From Acanthosepion pharaonis (taxonomy: Eukaryota; Mollusca; Cephalopoda; Sepiida; Sepiidae), in NCBI GenBank assembly GCA_903632075.3, contig CAHIKZ030005642.1, positions 778,501 to 842,500 of the forward strand: a stretch of 64,000 nt of DNA. Reading direction: 5' to 3'. Numbering within the stretch: the first letter of the stretch is position 1; the number at the start of each line of letters is the position of its first letter. The position numbers and the translations under genes are program-made. Positions 54,590 through 64,000 of the stretch are shown here, piece by piece. The notes under the pieces were generated by a model. That model saw only the letters and a program-made list of their open reading frames with translations. It did no database searches and was not told the origin of the DNA.

Positions 54590-55620
54590 TTGGACAGAAA
54601 ACCGTCGTTAGATCCTATGTGTCTTAACCCACTCGGTCACGACAGTTTCCCTCTTACATTTGGACAGGAAACTGTGCTGATATGTAAAATTTTGAGCGAT
54701 CTATGATGAGAGAAGTTTTGCTTAAAGGTACAATTTCGGCCTTGCCTAACTGATTGCTTCTCTGTTAGTCAGAGTGTATCAAATTTAATGGTAGTTCCCT
54801 CTGCCTAGAATGACACAAGATTTGGATGCAGCCGGAGTACATAAATTTTCTTTTAGTAAGACTATTCAAATATTCAAGCTGGTAAATGAAAATAAATAAA
54901 TATATTGTTTAATAAATAAATGGAGTGTTTACTCAAATATGAGTATCCACTAAAAATAACATTTAAAGTTATAAATCTGTCGGATTAATAGAGAACCATT
55001 ATTTTGAGATTCTCTTTGTTTACATTTGGACAGAAAACTGTGCTGATATGTAAAATTTTGAGAGATCTATGATGAGAGAAATTTTGCTTAAAAGGTACTT
55101 ATTTGGTCTTGCCTGACCAGTTGGTTCTTTGTAGCTTAATTGGTTAGACCATACTAGATTTAATATTAGCTCCCTCTGCCCAGAATGACACAGGTTCAAT
55201 TCCTGCTAGATAGTGTAAATGTTTCTTAAATAAGATTTCCCAAACATTCAGGCTGGTAGATGAAAATAAATAAATATACTGTTTAATAAATAAATGGAGT
55301 GTTTACTCAAATATGAGTATCCACTAAAAATAACATTTAAAGTTATAAAAATCTGTCGAATTGATAAATAAAATTCATTACCTTAGAAAATTACTTTGTT
55401 TACGTTTGGATATGAAACCGATTAGATATGAAAATTTCAAGGAATTTCATGCGACAAGGATTTTGCTTGAAGGCACGTTTCAAACTTTGCTTGATCGGCG
55501 AGGTTGCTCCGTGGCTGAGTTGGTTATGGCACATCTTATTTCTCTATATGTATATTCGTCACTGACCAGACGGGGTGAAATTTTCTCCAGATCATATCAG
55601 TTGAAGTGATATTAGTCGTT
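54590..55620 (+). repeat. Three tandem units of about 370 bp containing a tRNA-like segment
   Basis: TTTGGACAG.AAACTGTGCTG-type starts lie near 54659, 55025 and 55405, periods 366 and 380. Units share AAATAAATAAATATA, GGAGTGTTTACTCAAATATG and TAAAAATAACATTTAAAG. The middle unit holds TAGCTTAATTGGTTAGACC (box A) and CAGGTTCAATTCCTG (box B with pairing T arm) at 55130-55206. The third has GTGGCTGAGTTGGTTATGG at 55511. A SINE amplified in tandem is likely. Confidence 0.7.
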
Positions 55621-55946
55621 AATGTTATCACATTTATAAAAACTTAAATTTAAACACAAGAAATATTGTTTTCCATTGCCGACTAAGTAACTACATGGGA
55701 CTGTAATCATGCATATAAGGTCCCCCCCCTCTTATTTGTTGCCAAGTTAAGGGCAGGGGCAGGGGTAACTGCTTCTTCTAAATATTCAAAAAGGTTGAAG
55801 AGAGTCCGGATAAACTTCGCAGTCAGAAGCGATTTACGGAACTGTTTTATAAGTCGCCATTGTAAGATCTACTTAACAAAATGTGGAGAAGAGTTTATTT
55901 TTCTGGGATTCAAAGCCACCATCGAGAATAAGGGTGGAGAATAAGA

Positions 55947-55970
55947 GAGAGAGAGAGAGAGAGAGAGAGT
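55947..55970. repeat. (GA)n microsatellite
   Basis: GA run with GAGTGAGTGAAGAAG after it. Confidence 0.88.
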
Positions 55971-56175
55971 GAGTGAAGAAGACAAACGAAAGACAGATAA
56001 AAAGAAACGGGTGGGGGTGGGAGAGATATCAAGCTAGAGACTGAGATTTTCATTTTTTTTCTTATGCATATAGAAGCATCTCTTTCGAGTTTTTGTAGAG
56101 TTTAAAAGAATCTGCCAAATTACAATTCCTACTATTCCACGTTTATTGCCTCTTTCATTCCGGAATTTCTTTTTC

Positions 56176-56955
56176 AGCTAATACTACTACTACTACAAAT
56201 ACTATTACTGCTAATAATAAAATTACTACTATTAATAATAATACAGATACTACCTCTACCATTACTACTACTACTACTAATAATAATACTGCTACTACTA
56301 CTGCTAGTACTACCATTACTACTACTACTAGGACTATTAATAATACTGTTACTACTACTAATAATAATGATACTGCTACTACTACTACTAATAATAATGA
56401 TAAAATTGCTACTATTAATAATAATACAGCTGCTACCACTACTACCACTAATAATGATAATAATAATACTGTTACCACTACTGCTAGAACTATTAATAAT
56501 ACTGTTACTACTACTAATAATAATGATACTGCTGCTACTACTACTAATAATAATACTGTTACTACTACTAAAAAATAAAATAATACTGCTACTATTACTA
56601 ATTATATTAGTAATAATGCCACTACTACTATTACTACTACTACTACTACTAATAATAATAATAATTCTACTACTACTGTTACTACTACTACTAGAACTAT
56701 TAATAATACTGTTACTACTAATAATAATGATACTGCTGCTACTACTAATAATAATAATCTGTTACTACTACTAAAAAATAAAATAATACTTCTACTACTA
56801 CTACTAATATTAATAATATTAATACCACTACTACTATTACAACTACTATTGCTAATAATAATAATACTGCTACTACTACTACTAATATTATTAATAATAT
56901 TACCACTGCTACTATTACAACTACTACTAATAATAATAATACTGCTACTACAAGG
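56176..56955. repeat. 780-bp imperfect (ACT)n/(AAT)n array
   Basis: Interleaved ACT and AAT triplets with strict three-base phase, so long open frames exist on both strands (poly-Leu/Ile on +, poly-Val/Leu on minus). Higher-order duplication is visible: TACTACTAAAAAATAAAATA recurs at 56563 and 56765. Not coding. Confidence 0.92.
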
Positions 56956-57169
56956 TAGTTAATAAAATGAGCCGTGGTGAATGTCGAAACTAAGATATTG
57001 GTAGTAAGATTAGGGAGAAGGAATATTCGCCTAGTGGCTTCCATAACCAAAATAATTAAATATGGCACTTTAAAGTATTAAGGAACAGAAAAAAAATTCA
57101 TTCGAAACAAAGACAATTGTATCGAACTGTTGTGTGATGTCAGTCTTTTTACATGAATCCCGGACTATC

Positions 57170-57545
57170 TGTTCATAGATGAAGATACTTGAAGCAACAG
57201 AATCGTTGTTCCACAGAAGGATGCTGAGAATACCATGCACTGAACATGTGAGCAATGATGAAGAAAGTGAAAACAAAAAGGACACTTATACTCGACATCA
57301 CGAAGAGACACTTGAAATTTTTAAGGCACATACTGAGAAAAGAGGGCTAGGAAAATTTGACACTCACAGGACGTATTGAAGGCAAGCAAAACAAACGAAA
57401 ATAGCGTATAACCTACTTAACGAGTTTGTGTAAATGGTAGGCAGAACGGTTTAGGGAAGATATAAAAAAAAGACAAGATTTACTAAGAGCTGCAAAGGAT
57501 AGGAAATTGTGGAAAGCCATGATCACCAACGTCCTGAACGTTGTG
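57170..57545 (+). pseudogene. RTE-like LINE C-terminal fragment
   Basis: KILEATESLFHRRMLRIPCT, EHVSNDEESE on +, then after frame changes ...EGKQNKRK and AGRTV.GR..., ending in GGAAATTGTGGAAAGCCATG (KLWKAM). It covers the same region as 33548-34372 in the opposite orientation. Confidence 0.7.
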
Positions 57546-58078
57546 GGTTTAAGTCTCAATCAGGTTTATTTGCAGACTGAAGAATAATTCGATCAAAGAT
57601 CAGCAAAAAGCTGAAGGAAAGAAAGAATATGGCAAATCAAATTGATATTAGTTCTTATATATCGATTAGCATCTGATTATTGATTGATAAATAGGTAAAT
57701 ATTTTGGCTTGAGAAGTTATTATACAACTTCAGTTCTTATTCATTGTGGCCACATCACCAATGAAAGTATTTTGCTTTTGGTTAAATTAGATTTTGTTTT
57801 AGTGAGCTGGACAAATGCCAACAGACAAACTAGACTGAAGTCTTAACAAAAGAAAAAAAAACTCGGCACATATAACTCTAAATGTGAATAAACTAAAAAA
57901 GATGGCGGATTATGTGAAAACGATTAGACGAAGGAACAATGAATAAATGAGTCAGTTTTTATAAGTTAGCCTTCATATAACCTGGTATTCATTTTATGAA
58001 ATGAGGTTCAAGACATTTTCCTTGAGATATCATAATTTCTCATTCACAAATTTGACTCTTTTTGCCTACATTTTAACC

Positions 58079-58081
<3 letters not shown>

Positions 58082-58118
<37 letters not shown>
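58082..58118. repeat. (TA)n microsatellite
   Basis: Uninterrupted TA run. Confidence 0.9.
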
Positions 58119-58121
<3 letters not shown>

Positions 58122-58246
58122 TAAGACAAAAAAATTGCAACTTAGCTGATTAATGTTATATTCAGCACCTCGACTCGAAAATTTCGTAGACGAACCTTTT
58201 TGTAATCGTAGTGTATTTAGGCAGCAATCTGTTTTTATACATTTTC

Positions 58247-58409
58247 CGTTAAAGACGACTAAGAAGTTAATTCGATTAAGTATTTTATTTAATTTTTCTT
58301 GTTTTCGTACGAGTGTTTTCTTTGTGTCGAGAAAAGAAATCACTTGTACGAACACAAGAAAAATTAAATAAAAAGCTTAATCGAATTAACTTGTCTGTCG
58401 TCTTTTAAC
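58247..58409. repeat. Inverted repeat with 70-bp arms
   Basis: Arms 58247-58317 and 58340-58409: CGTTAAAGACGACTAAGAAG and TTAATTCGATTAAGTATTTT mirrored by CTTAATCGAATTAACTTG and GTCGTCTTTTAACG, about 85% identical. It adjoins a (CA)n(TA)n array. No ribozyme core is clear. Confidence 0.65.
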
Positions 58410-58410
58410 G

Positions 58411-58457
58411 AAACACACACAAACACAAGCACACATACACGCACATGCACGCGCGCA

Positions 58458-58525
<68 letters not shown>
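58411..58525. repeat. (CA)n(TA)n microsatellite
   Basis: Imperfect CA to 58498 then TA to 58525. Confidence 0.92.
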
Positions 58526-58528
<3 letters not shown>

Positions 58529-58767
58529 CAGTAGATAAGTTGGTCAATAAAACAAAGTCAAACGGAAGGGTACCGATGAAATCAGTACGAAAAACATTTA
58601 TTAATATTAACCAGATAGCAAGTATTCATCCAAATAATTTTGGAAAGAACCGCCAAGGTCCGTTTGTTTAATTTTTATTGTATTTTTGTAATTTTACTTG
58701 AACAAAAAAAAAAAAAAAAAAAACAAAAACATTGAGTGTGCGTATGTAAATATAAATATAAAAGTGG

Positions 58768-58866
58768 ACATTGAAGTCAACACTCTGAGGCGACAAGCTG
58801 TTTTCAGGCCTGACGATTGAGTCTAGCACGAAACAGCCTGTCGACTCTGAGTGTTGACTTCAATGT
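58768..58866 (+). ncRNA. Best single hammerhead-ribozyme-like motif, in an inverted repeat
   Basis: CTGACGA (58810-58816), then a short stem II region TTGAGTCTAGCA, GAAA (58830-58833), then stem III ACA-GCC-TGT closing on itself and GTC (58840-58842) as cleavage triplet. This is the only copy here whose stem III can close in one molecule. Outer arms ATTGAAGTCAACACTC (58770-58785) and GAGTGTTGACTTCAAT pair over 16 bases to embrace the core. A long asymmetric internal loop replaces a regular stem I. The left arm is a truncated inverse copy of the core, as in 22915-23320. Confidence 0.58.
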
Positions 58867-59078
58867 TCACTTTATATTTAACTTACTTATTCAAATCCCC
58901 CGCCATAATTTCTATCTTTTGTATATCCTTGCTTGAACCAGCTTTTAATGCTCTAGAGGGAGTGTCTTGGAGAAAGGACTGTTGTTCGTGGTGGGTGGGG
59001 GACAATCTTATGGGAAAATCATACTTGGATGAGAAAGTGAGAGGAGCAGCTATATAGATAGATAGATACATTTATCTC

Positions 59079-59146
59079 TTCGTTGGTACAGTTGGTATGA
59101 CGCTTCCGTCGTATCTTAACTGTCCGGGTTCAATTCGCGGTAGTGG
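59079..59146 (+). repeat. tRNA-derived SINE head
   Basis: CGTTGGTACAGTTGGTATGA (box A) and GTCCGGGTTCAATTCGCGG (box B). A pairing acceptor stem and a regular anticodon arm are not seen, so it is not a tRNA gene. Confidence 0.55.
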
Positions 59147-59567
59147 ATGTGCACTGCTGATGATCCCCAAATATAGGACCAAACGGCTTCGTGCATTCTG
59201 TTGAGGATTCTTCTAGATCCAATTACTTTGTTTTGTTTATTCAATAATTTCTATCATGTCTAGTATATATATGTATATTTGAGATTTTCTGTGAAAGGTT
59301 ACGGAATATCTCAAAATTGTATATGGAGGAACGAAATAGCTTCTAAGCGTTGGCTTCAATGTTCCCTTTTATATTTTGATACGCTCTATCTTTGATATTG
59401 AACACTTTATCCCATTTCAACTTACTCTCGAGGCTATTCAGTAGGAATAATCTGGGATCCGAATCTTTGTTAACTTTTTACTCGTTATTTATCATTGATT
59501 TCTTTATTATTTGTTATTCATTATTATTGTTTAGTTTGTTAATTTCGTTATTTATTTAATTTTTTTT

Positions 59568-60700
59568 TGGTATCTGTCTTTATTTCTGAGATGAGGTATC
59601 ACATTATTCGGACTATTGTCCTCATCTTTGTCGCCATATTTATTACAACGTTTCGACCCTTCAGTATCTGTGTATATTTCTGAAATAAGGTATTATGTAC
59701 ACTATTTACATTATTCAGACTATTGTCCTCATCTTTGTAATCATATTTATTACAACGTTTCGGCCTTTCAGTATCTGTCTATATTTCTGAGATGAGGTAT
59801 TATGTACACTATTTACATTATTCGGACTATTGTCCTCATCTTTGTCACCATATTTATTACAACGTTTCGGCATTTCAGTATCTGTCTATATTTCTGAGAT
59901 GAGGTATTATGTACACTATTTACATTATTCGAACTATTGTCCTCATCTTTGTCGCCATATTTATTACAACGTTTCGGCCCTTCAGTATCTGTCTATATTT
60001 CTGAGATGAGGTATTATCTACACTATTTACATTATTCAGACTATTGTCCTCATCTTTGTCGCCATATTTATTACAACGTTTCATCCTTTGTACGCTCCGG
60101 CCTTCTTCAGGTGGTTGAAATGTCGAACTGAACCCTTTATTTCGCTCGCTGGGGTAGACTGTTCTAGTTCCACGTGCAATGTCTAATGGATGTCAGTTAT
60201 CAGTTATCTCCTGTTAATTCCCCTCTCCAAGTTCTCCACCGCCTTAACCAGATATTGAACTCACACTCTTTGGGTCCTGTCACTGAATCTAACGCCTTTA
60301 ACCACTGTGCTATGTGTCCTTGAGGACATCTGTATATGAATTTCTGGGTATTATAATGTCTTCAGCAACCATTTTTACCAGTGCTCATATTGCAATTTTT
60401 GCTGTTATCAATACGTTATCATTGCATATTTTTACCAGAGCTCATATTGCAATTTTTGTTGTTGTTATCGCTTTTCTCTATCACTCCTTATTACTGGTTC
60501 CTATATTGTATTCATTTCTATACTTGGTCCGCTCGGGAGATTTTTGTGGCCTAGCATATGTGCTGATTCCTTAAGTTTACAAATTTTCCAATGGGGTTCT
60601 TTGTCTACGATCTCAACCTGATCCCACAGAGGGCGGTGATCTCCCTTTTCTCTCAATATGTGGTCAGCCACGCTTGATTTTTTTCACTTTGCCTCGATTT
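59568..60700 (-). mobile_element. 5'-truncated Penelope-like element with tandemly repeated terminal sequence
   Basis: The minus strand, from 60700 down, has the PLE C-terminus: ATCAAGCGTGGCTGACCACA, DHI.REKGDHRPLWDQVEI and KLKESAHM with one frame, then IEMNTI.EPVI. After that the terminal repeat (60330-60070) contains the CTGAAGA...GAAA core (60110-60079), and then a 107-bp tandem array to 59568. Coding sequence upstream of the GIY-YIG end is missing. Confidence 0.82.
59604..60110 (-). repeat. 107-bp tandem array inside the Penelope terminal repeat
   Basis: TTATTC(G/A)(G/A)AC stands at 59604, 59711, 59818, 59925 and 60032, each exactly 107 bases apart, with a partial sixth unit at 59568-59603. 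In the array units the stem II loop is shortened (CTGAAGGGCCGAAACG on the minus strand), whereas the last unit has the full-length core. Each unit also contains ATGAGGACAATAGTCCGAA, a GGAC-AATA-GTCC hairpin between GATGA and GAA. Confidence 0.88.
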
Positions 60701-60796
60701 TTTTTTATTTTGTTTAATTTTCGGGGGTTATTTATATCATTTGTTTAGTTTAAAGTATTTTCTTTGTATAAAGTATGTTACATTATCCGCATTGTA

Positions 60797-61337
60797 CATC
60801 CTTGGGCAAATTAATTGAAACAAAACAAATAATTCTGTTATTATTTACTTTTTTTTCGTATTTTCCCAATGTAACATGAGCCAGTGCACATGTTAGTACT
60901 TCGTATGTCCATTTCAGATTGGCCACAGATTCTCGATTGGATTTAAATCAGGAGAGTTTCCGAGCCAGTCGACAGTACTTTGATTTGCTCACTGGTAAGG
61001 CTTGCCACTGTGTTCGTTCAGCGTTACAAGTTTCGTACGTTTCCTTAGAGAAACGTCCATCGCAGACAATGGCCACAGGACAACTAATCGACAGTCGAGA
61101 CAATAGTGTATGGGCGTGATAAAAATCTGATGCAATCGCGAATGACGCAATATTTTTCAAAGCCAAACAAATTTCATCATACACACCAAAAATAGATTTA
61201 TATTACTGCACACCACTGCAAATAACCTACTCTAAGGAAAAAAATATGAATCGATTACACACTGTAACTCTAAAACTGACAGTATGGTGAAAGAAAGGAA
61301 ACTAAAGCGGTTGTTTCAATTAATTTGCACAAAGGTG
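60797..61337 (-). mobile_element. Tc1-like deletion derivative, 541 bp
   Basis: The ends CATCCTTGGGCAAATTAATT and inverted CACCTTTGTGCAAATTAATT are terminal repeats of about 25 bp. TA flanks stand at 60795-60796 and 61338-61339. On the minus strand near 60905-60985 a frame reads NSPDLNPIENLWPI, the C-terminal DDE signature of Tc1 transposases, in a gene otherwise deleted. The centre matches no transposase part I know. Confidence 0.78.
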
Positions 61338-61499
61338 TATATAGTTTTGTTGTGGTATTTTACAACGTATTCGTGTTTTTTTTGTTTTCGATTTTTAAGT
61401 AACGTTTTAAAAATCTGTTTTCGTGTCTGCATTTTGAGATGAGTTTTGATCGTTTATTTAGTAATTTTAACACTCATAAAACATTGAAGGCAAGAGACG

Positions 61500-61740
61500 G
61501 ACTGAGTTGACAAAACTGCTTGGAAGCCATCGATGGCTGTGTTAGCACAATGTCACAAGTCATCATGACCCAGAGTTTGAACATACTGGTTGTGTTCAAT
61601 TACTGATCATGCTAGATTATGTGCTTTGTTCTCGAAACTTTACCTAAGATCTGCTCAGCATAGTTGCAGTATATACCACAGGTTGGCTCCGTGTGCGTGT
61701 TGAAGAAACAAAAACGCGCCTGAGCGGGTATCTGCTAGAG
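61500..61740 (+). repeat. SINE body, family of 47240-47690
   Basis: CACAAGTCATCATGACCC, TCTGCTCAGCATAGTTGCAG and CACAGGTTGGCTC correspond to the inverse of 47330-47480. The tRNA head is missing. A short RTE tail, CATTGAAGGCAAGAGACG, lies just before it. Confidence 0.55.
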
Positions 61741-61944
61741 GGTCGGTCTAGCGTGAACAGAAGACGAGTGACCAGATGGTTACTGAATGGCGAATCGGCT
61801 ACCTGGAATCGGCAAACCGTGTTCAGATTCCGGCCGAGGTGGTTTATTTTCATGTTATATAACTCTTCTTGGGATATTAAGGTCCCACAACACATATGAG
61901 TAATGAGGACGTCTTAAAGAAAATAGAATTGATGAACTGATTTG

Positions 61945-62228
61945 TTTTTTAAGGCTTATCAACCCTTTGTAAGTTATTTAAAGACGAAACGTATTTGAAA
62001 TTGCAAGAATAATAATTTTTTGTTTGGGGTATGGGGAGGGGTGATTGAATATTGTAATATGTTTTTTTTAAGATGATTTTTCCCCGATACAAGTCTTACT
62101 ATTTAACCCATATTTAGGGGGAAGATGGATTCCTATCTTTCCTAAGTGTATTTGTGCCTAAGTGAATGCAACGAAGTAGATTAAAATTCAAAATCGAATC
62201 TATCCATTACATCACCCTCACAAAGGAA
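61945..62228 (-). repeat. 5S/tRNA composite SINE, tail and middle
   Basis: The minus strand holds GATGTAATGGATAG near 62205 and TTCACTTAGGCACAAATAC, then AAATATGGGTTAAATAG and the tail CTTTAAATAACTTACAAAGG with GTTGATAAGCC. The 5S head is absent. Confidence 0.55.
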
Positions 62229-62237
62229 GATAGTGAC

Positions 62238-62261
62238 AACACACACACACACACACACACA
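62238..62261. repeat. (CA)n microsatellite
   Basis: Uninterrupted CA run. Confidence 0.9.
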
Positions 62262-62329
62262 AAAGTGTACTTACAGTCAGTACATTTCTGGAACATATAT
62301 CGAAGAAAGGGAGTCCAGAGAATTGAACA

Positions 62330-62475
62330 CTCATAAGACATTGAAGGCAAGAGATGCGCGGAGAACCAGTGAATCACTTAGCTCCTTAACGAGTTTGTGG
62401 GAATAGATGTCAGAACTGAGACAAATGTGGAACATGAAAGTCGTGGGGAGCCATGATCACCAACGTTGCTGACAG
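62330..62475 (+). pseudogene. RTE-like LINE extreme C-terminus
   Basis: AGACATTGAAGGCAAGAGATG, then AACGAGTTTGTGGGAATAG and GTCGTGGGGAGCCATGATCA, parallel to 57370-57530. Decayed. Confidence 0.5.
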
Positions 62476-62479
62476 GGCT

Positions 62480-63590
62480 TGGCGCATAAAAGAAGAACTG
62501 AATAACGAGCGTAGGCGGGAAGCGGGATCTGCAGTAAATTAACAGACACTCCTCCCTTTATCCCCACCCATATATATATATATGTATGTATGTATGTAAG
62601 TATATGTATATATATATAAGAAATAGATAACAGCAACTGCACATATACCTATGCAATATATGTTGTCTATTAATATACGTGCAAGTGTGTTGATATGTGT
62701 CGTTAACGCGCTCTTGGGGAATGCACCCGTTATGCGACTTCATTCTTGGGGCAGGTATCGGCAGGGATCCGAAATTGGGTCTGCTGAAGAAGCCAACTCG
62801 TCATTTCTAAGCCTCCAAAAGACAGCGACCAAATCAAATTTATTGTTCCTTCCCTTTCTTTCTTTCTTTCTTTTTTTTTACTTTTTTTTTTTTGCAAAGT
62901 TGCAAATTTTTCGCGTGCTTTGCGAGTTTGTCGATTTCTATATCAACACAAATGCTACCTAAAAACAGGCGTTCGTCCTTTCAGAGATGAGTAAAATATT
63001 TTGCAGCTTAAATTATTACTATATTAGGTTAATACAAACAGATTTCGATATGATTGGATAGGGACAGACTAGTTGAAAATAAAATTGTATTTTTAAAAAA
63101 GTAATCTTTTTTTAAAAATATATTTTATTATAAACCAATAGGCTTCACCTGCTTCCTATCTGGTAATTTTTCTACGAAAAATTAGTTGTTTTTCTATGTG
63201 ATTAATGTTCAATATTTAAGAAATGTTGAAGGGGTTGTTGACGTTCAATATATTTATTCCAAGACTGTAAAGGCAGATGAAATTAACTGGTCGGCTGTGG
63301 GGGGCAGGCTTGTTATAGTTAAGGAAAGTTTTACAAATAGATGCCAACTTGTTGAAGGCCAACTAAAATGCAAATTTCAAACACTTTGCTGCACTATATA
63401 AGAAAATATTCTCAAACAGAACTATTTTTGATATGAAAATAAAAATACTCCTCGAATAAAAAAAAATCAGTAATGAAGGACAGTTAATTAATGAAATACT
63501 TTTTAAAATCAATATGCAAATTAGTTAAACCTGAAAAGTGATATCTCCTAAAAGTAGATAATATATAAGTCAAATATTGACCCTTTACCA
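62480..63590. other. Noncoding gap
   Basis: Contains a short imperfect (TATG)n/(TA)n tract at 62570-62620. Small open frames such as 63186-63401 match no family I know. Confidence 0.4.
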
Positions 63591-63599
63591 TTTTGAGTA

Positions 63600-63960
63600 A
63601 TTTCACGTCTACTTATCATCTTTCAGTTAGGTCTCTGTCTTTGGGCCGAGTGCGCTCAGGGGCTTCTCTGTCAAAGAACAGAGGGGCAACTGAGGGAAAT
63701 AATACTGAAGTGATGCCCAGCCCTGGGGAACAGATGCCCGAGGCTGCGCCCTCCCATTGCACCAGAAGGAGGAATCAGTGCTCCCACCGAGGCCAGCGCA
63801 ACCGGCGGTTGCTGGGGCCGAGGGCATTTTTTGTTCCTGTTCCGGTCGAACGCGAACGGGTCCCATGCCTAAAAATAGACCCTGTATCACATCTCGTCCT
63901 AGTTGGGGGACAGAGTAAATACCAAATGTAAATTGCTATAAACTAGTGCTGGAAACTTTT
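63600..63960 (+). other. G/C-rich unclassified repeat or exon-like patch
   Basis: A + frame of 112 codons (63593-63931) encodes a Pro/Arg/Gly-rich sequence. It follows TATCATCTTTCAG, which looks like a splice acceptor. The last 60 bases (GACCCTGTATCACATCTCG...GTAAATACC) are homologous to 53215-53270, which argues for a repeat rather than a gene. Confidence 0.35.
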
Positions 63961-64000
63961 AACCTCAGAATTCATGGGATAATTGATCTCCAGTTTCGCA

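Noticed and set aside
56155..57068. Frames over 100 codons on both strands rich in Leu, Ile and Val
   Set aside because: They are translations of the ACT/AAT microsatellite. Mirror-image openness on both strands and no start context or splice signals.
1..64000. CRISPR array, operon or prokaryotic features
   Set aside because: Introns, pol III SINEs and LINEs show a eukaryotic nuclear genome. Direct repeats here are microsatellites or transposon arrays without unique spacers.

Overview
The window looks like animal genomic DNA, most likely from a cephalopod mollusc and probably an octopus. It has a split, intron-bearing ribosomal protein gene and dozens of long (TA)n, (CT)n, (CTAT)n and (ATT)n arrays. 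It also has several tRNA-derived SINEs, a composite 5S-rRNA/tRNA SINE, Penelope-like retroelements, RTE-like and CR1/jockey-like LINE tails, Tc1/mariner elements, and the TTATCTCCCTT motif often seen in molluscs. Base composition is strongly A/T-rich. Species assignment is inference.

Only one gene is complete and certain: RPS26 (40S ribosomal protein S26), + strand, 952-7187. It has four coding exons, and the first contributes only the ATG. Introns 2 and 3 carry a dead Penelope-like element and a LINE tail. Three further stretches look like pieces of real genes whose other exons are not visible: a terminal exon of an ankyrin-repeat protein with a long acidic/arginine-rich tail (minus, 25735-26731); a possible first coding exon of 45 codons (minus, 19267-19401); and a possible secretory first exon (plus, 28929-29025) behind two CREs and a YY1-like site.

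Layout. 1-7.2 kb: RPS26. 9-13.8 kb: hAT-like remnant, CR1-type LINE tail, two LTR-like repeats, Penelope fragment. 14-25 kb: (TA)n arrays alternating with palindromic elements, several of which carry hammerhead-ribozyme-like cores. 25.3-29 kb: the ankyrin exon and the CRE promoter. 29-33 kb: a tandem repeat of about 350 bp split by a full-length Tc1-like transposon, 30414-32032. 33.5-43 kb: RTE-like and other LINE C-termini, a LINE-derived minisatellite, a 5S SINE. 43-48.5 kb: microsatellites, tRNA-SINE, solo LTR, palindromic repeat. 48.9-53.5 kb: two 5S SINEs, a mariner fragment, a 430-bp MITE, Penelope repeat, U2-snRNA-like segment. 54-64 kb: a 370-bp tandem repeat with a tRNA-like segment, a 780-bp trinucleotide array, the best single hammerhead-like core, an exact 107-bp tandem array inside a Penelope terminal repeat, a Tc1 deletion derivative and SINE/LINE fragments.

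The most distinctive signal is the recurrence of hammerhead-like cores (CTGANGA or CTTGATAA, then a stem, then GAAA followed by a palindrome) in at least six sequence-distinct repeat families. They often lie in inverted-repeat pairs next to (TA)n arrays. Hammerheads in Penelope-like elements are already described. The diversity, the palindromic stem III and the tandem amplification seen here deserve a second look.
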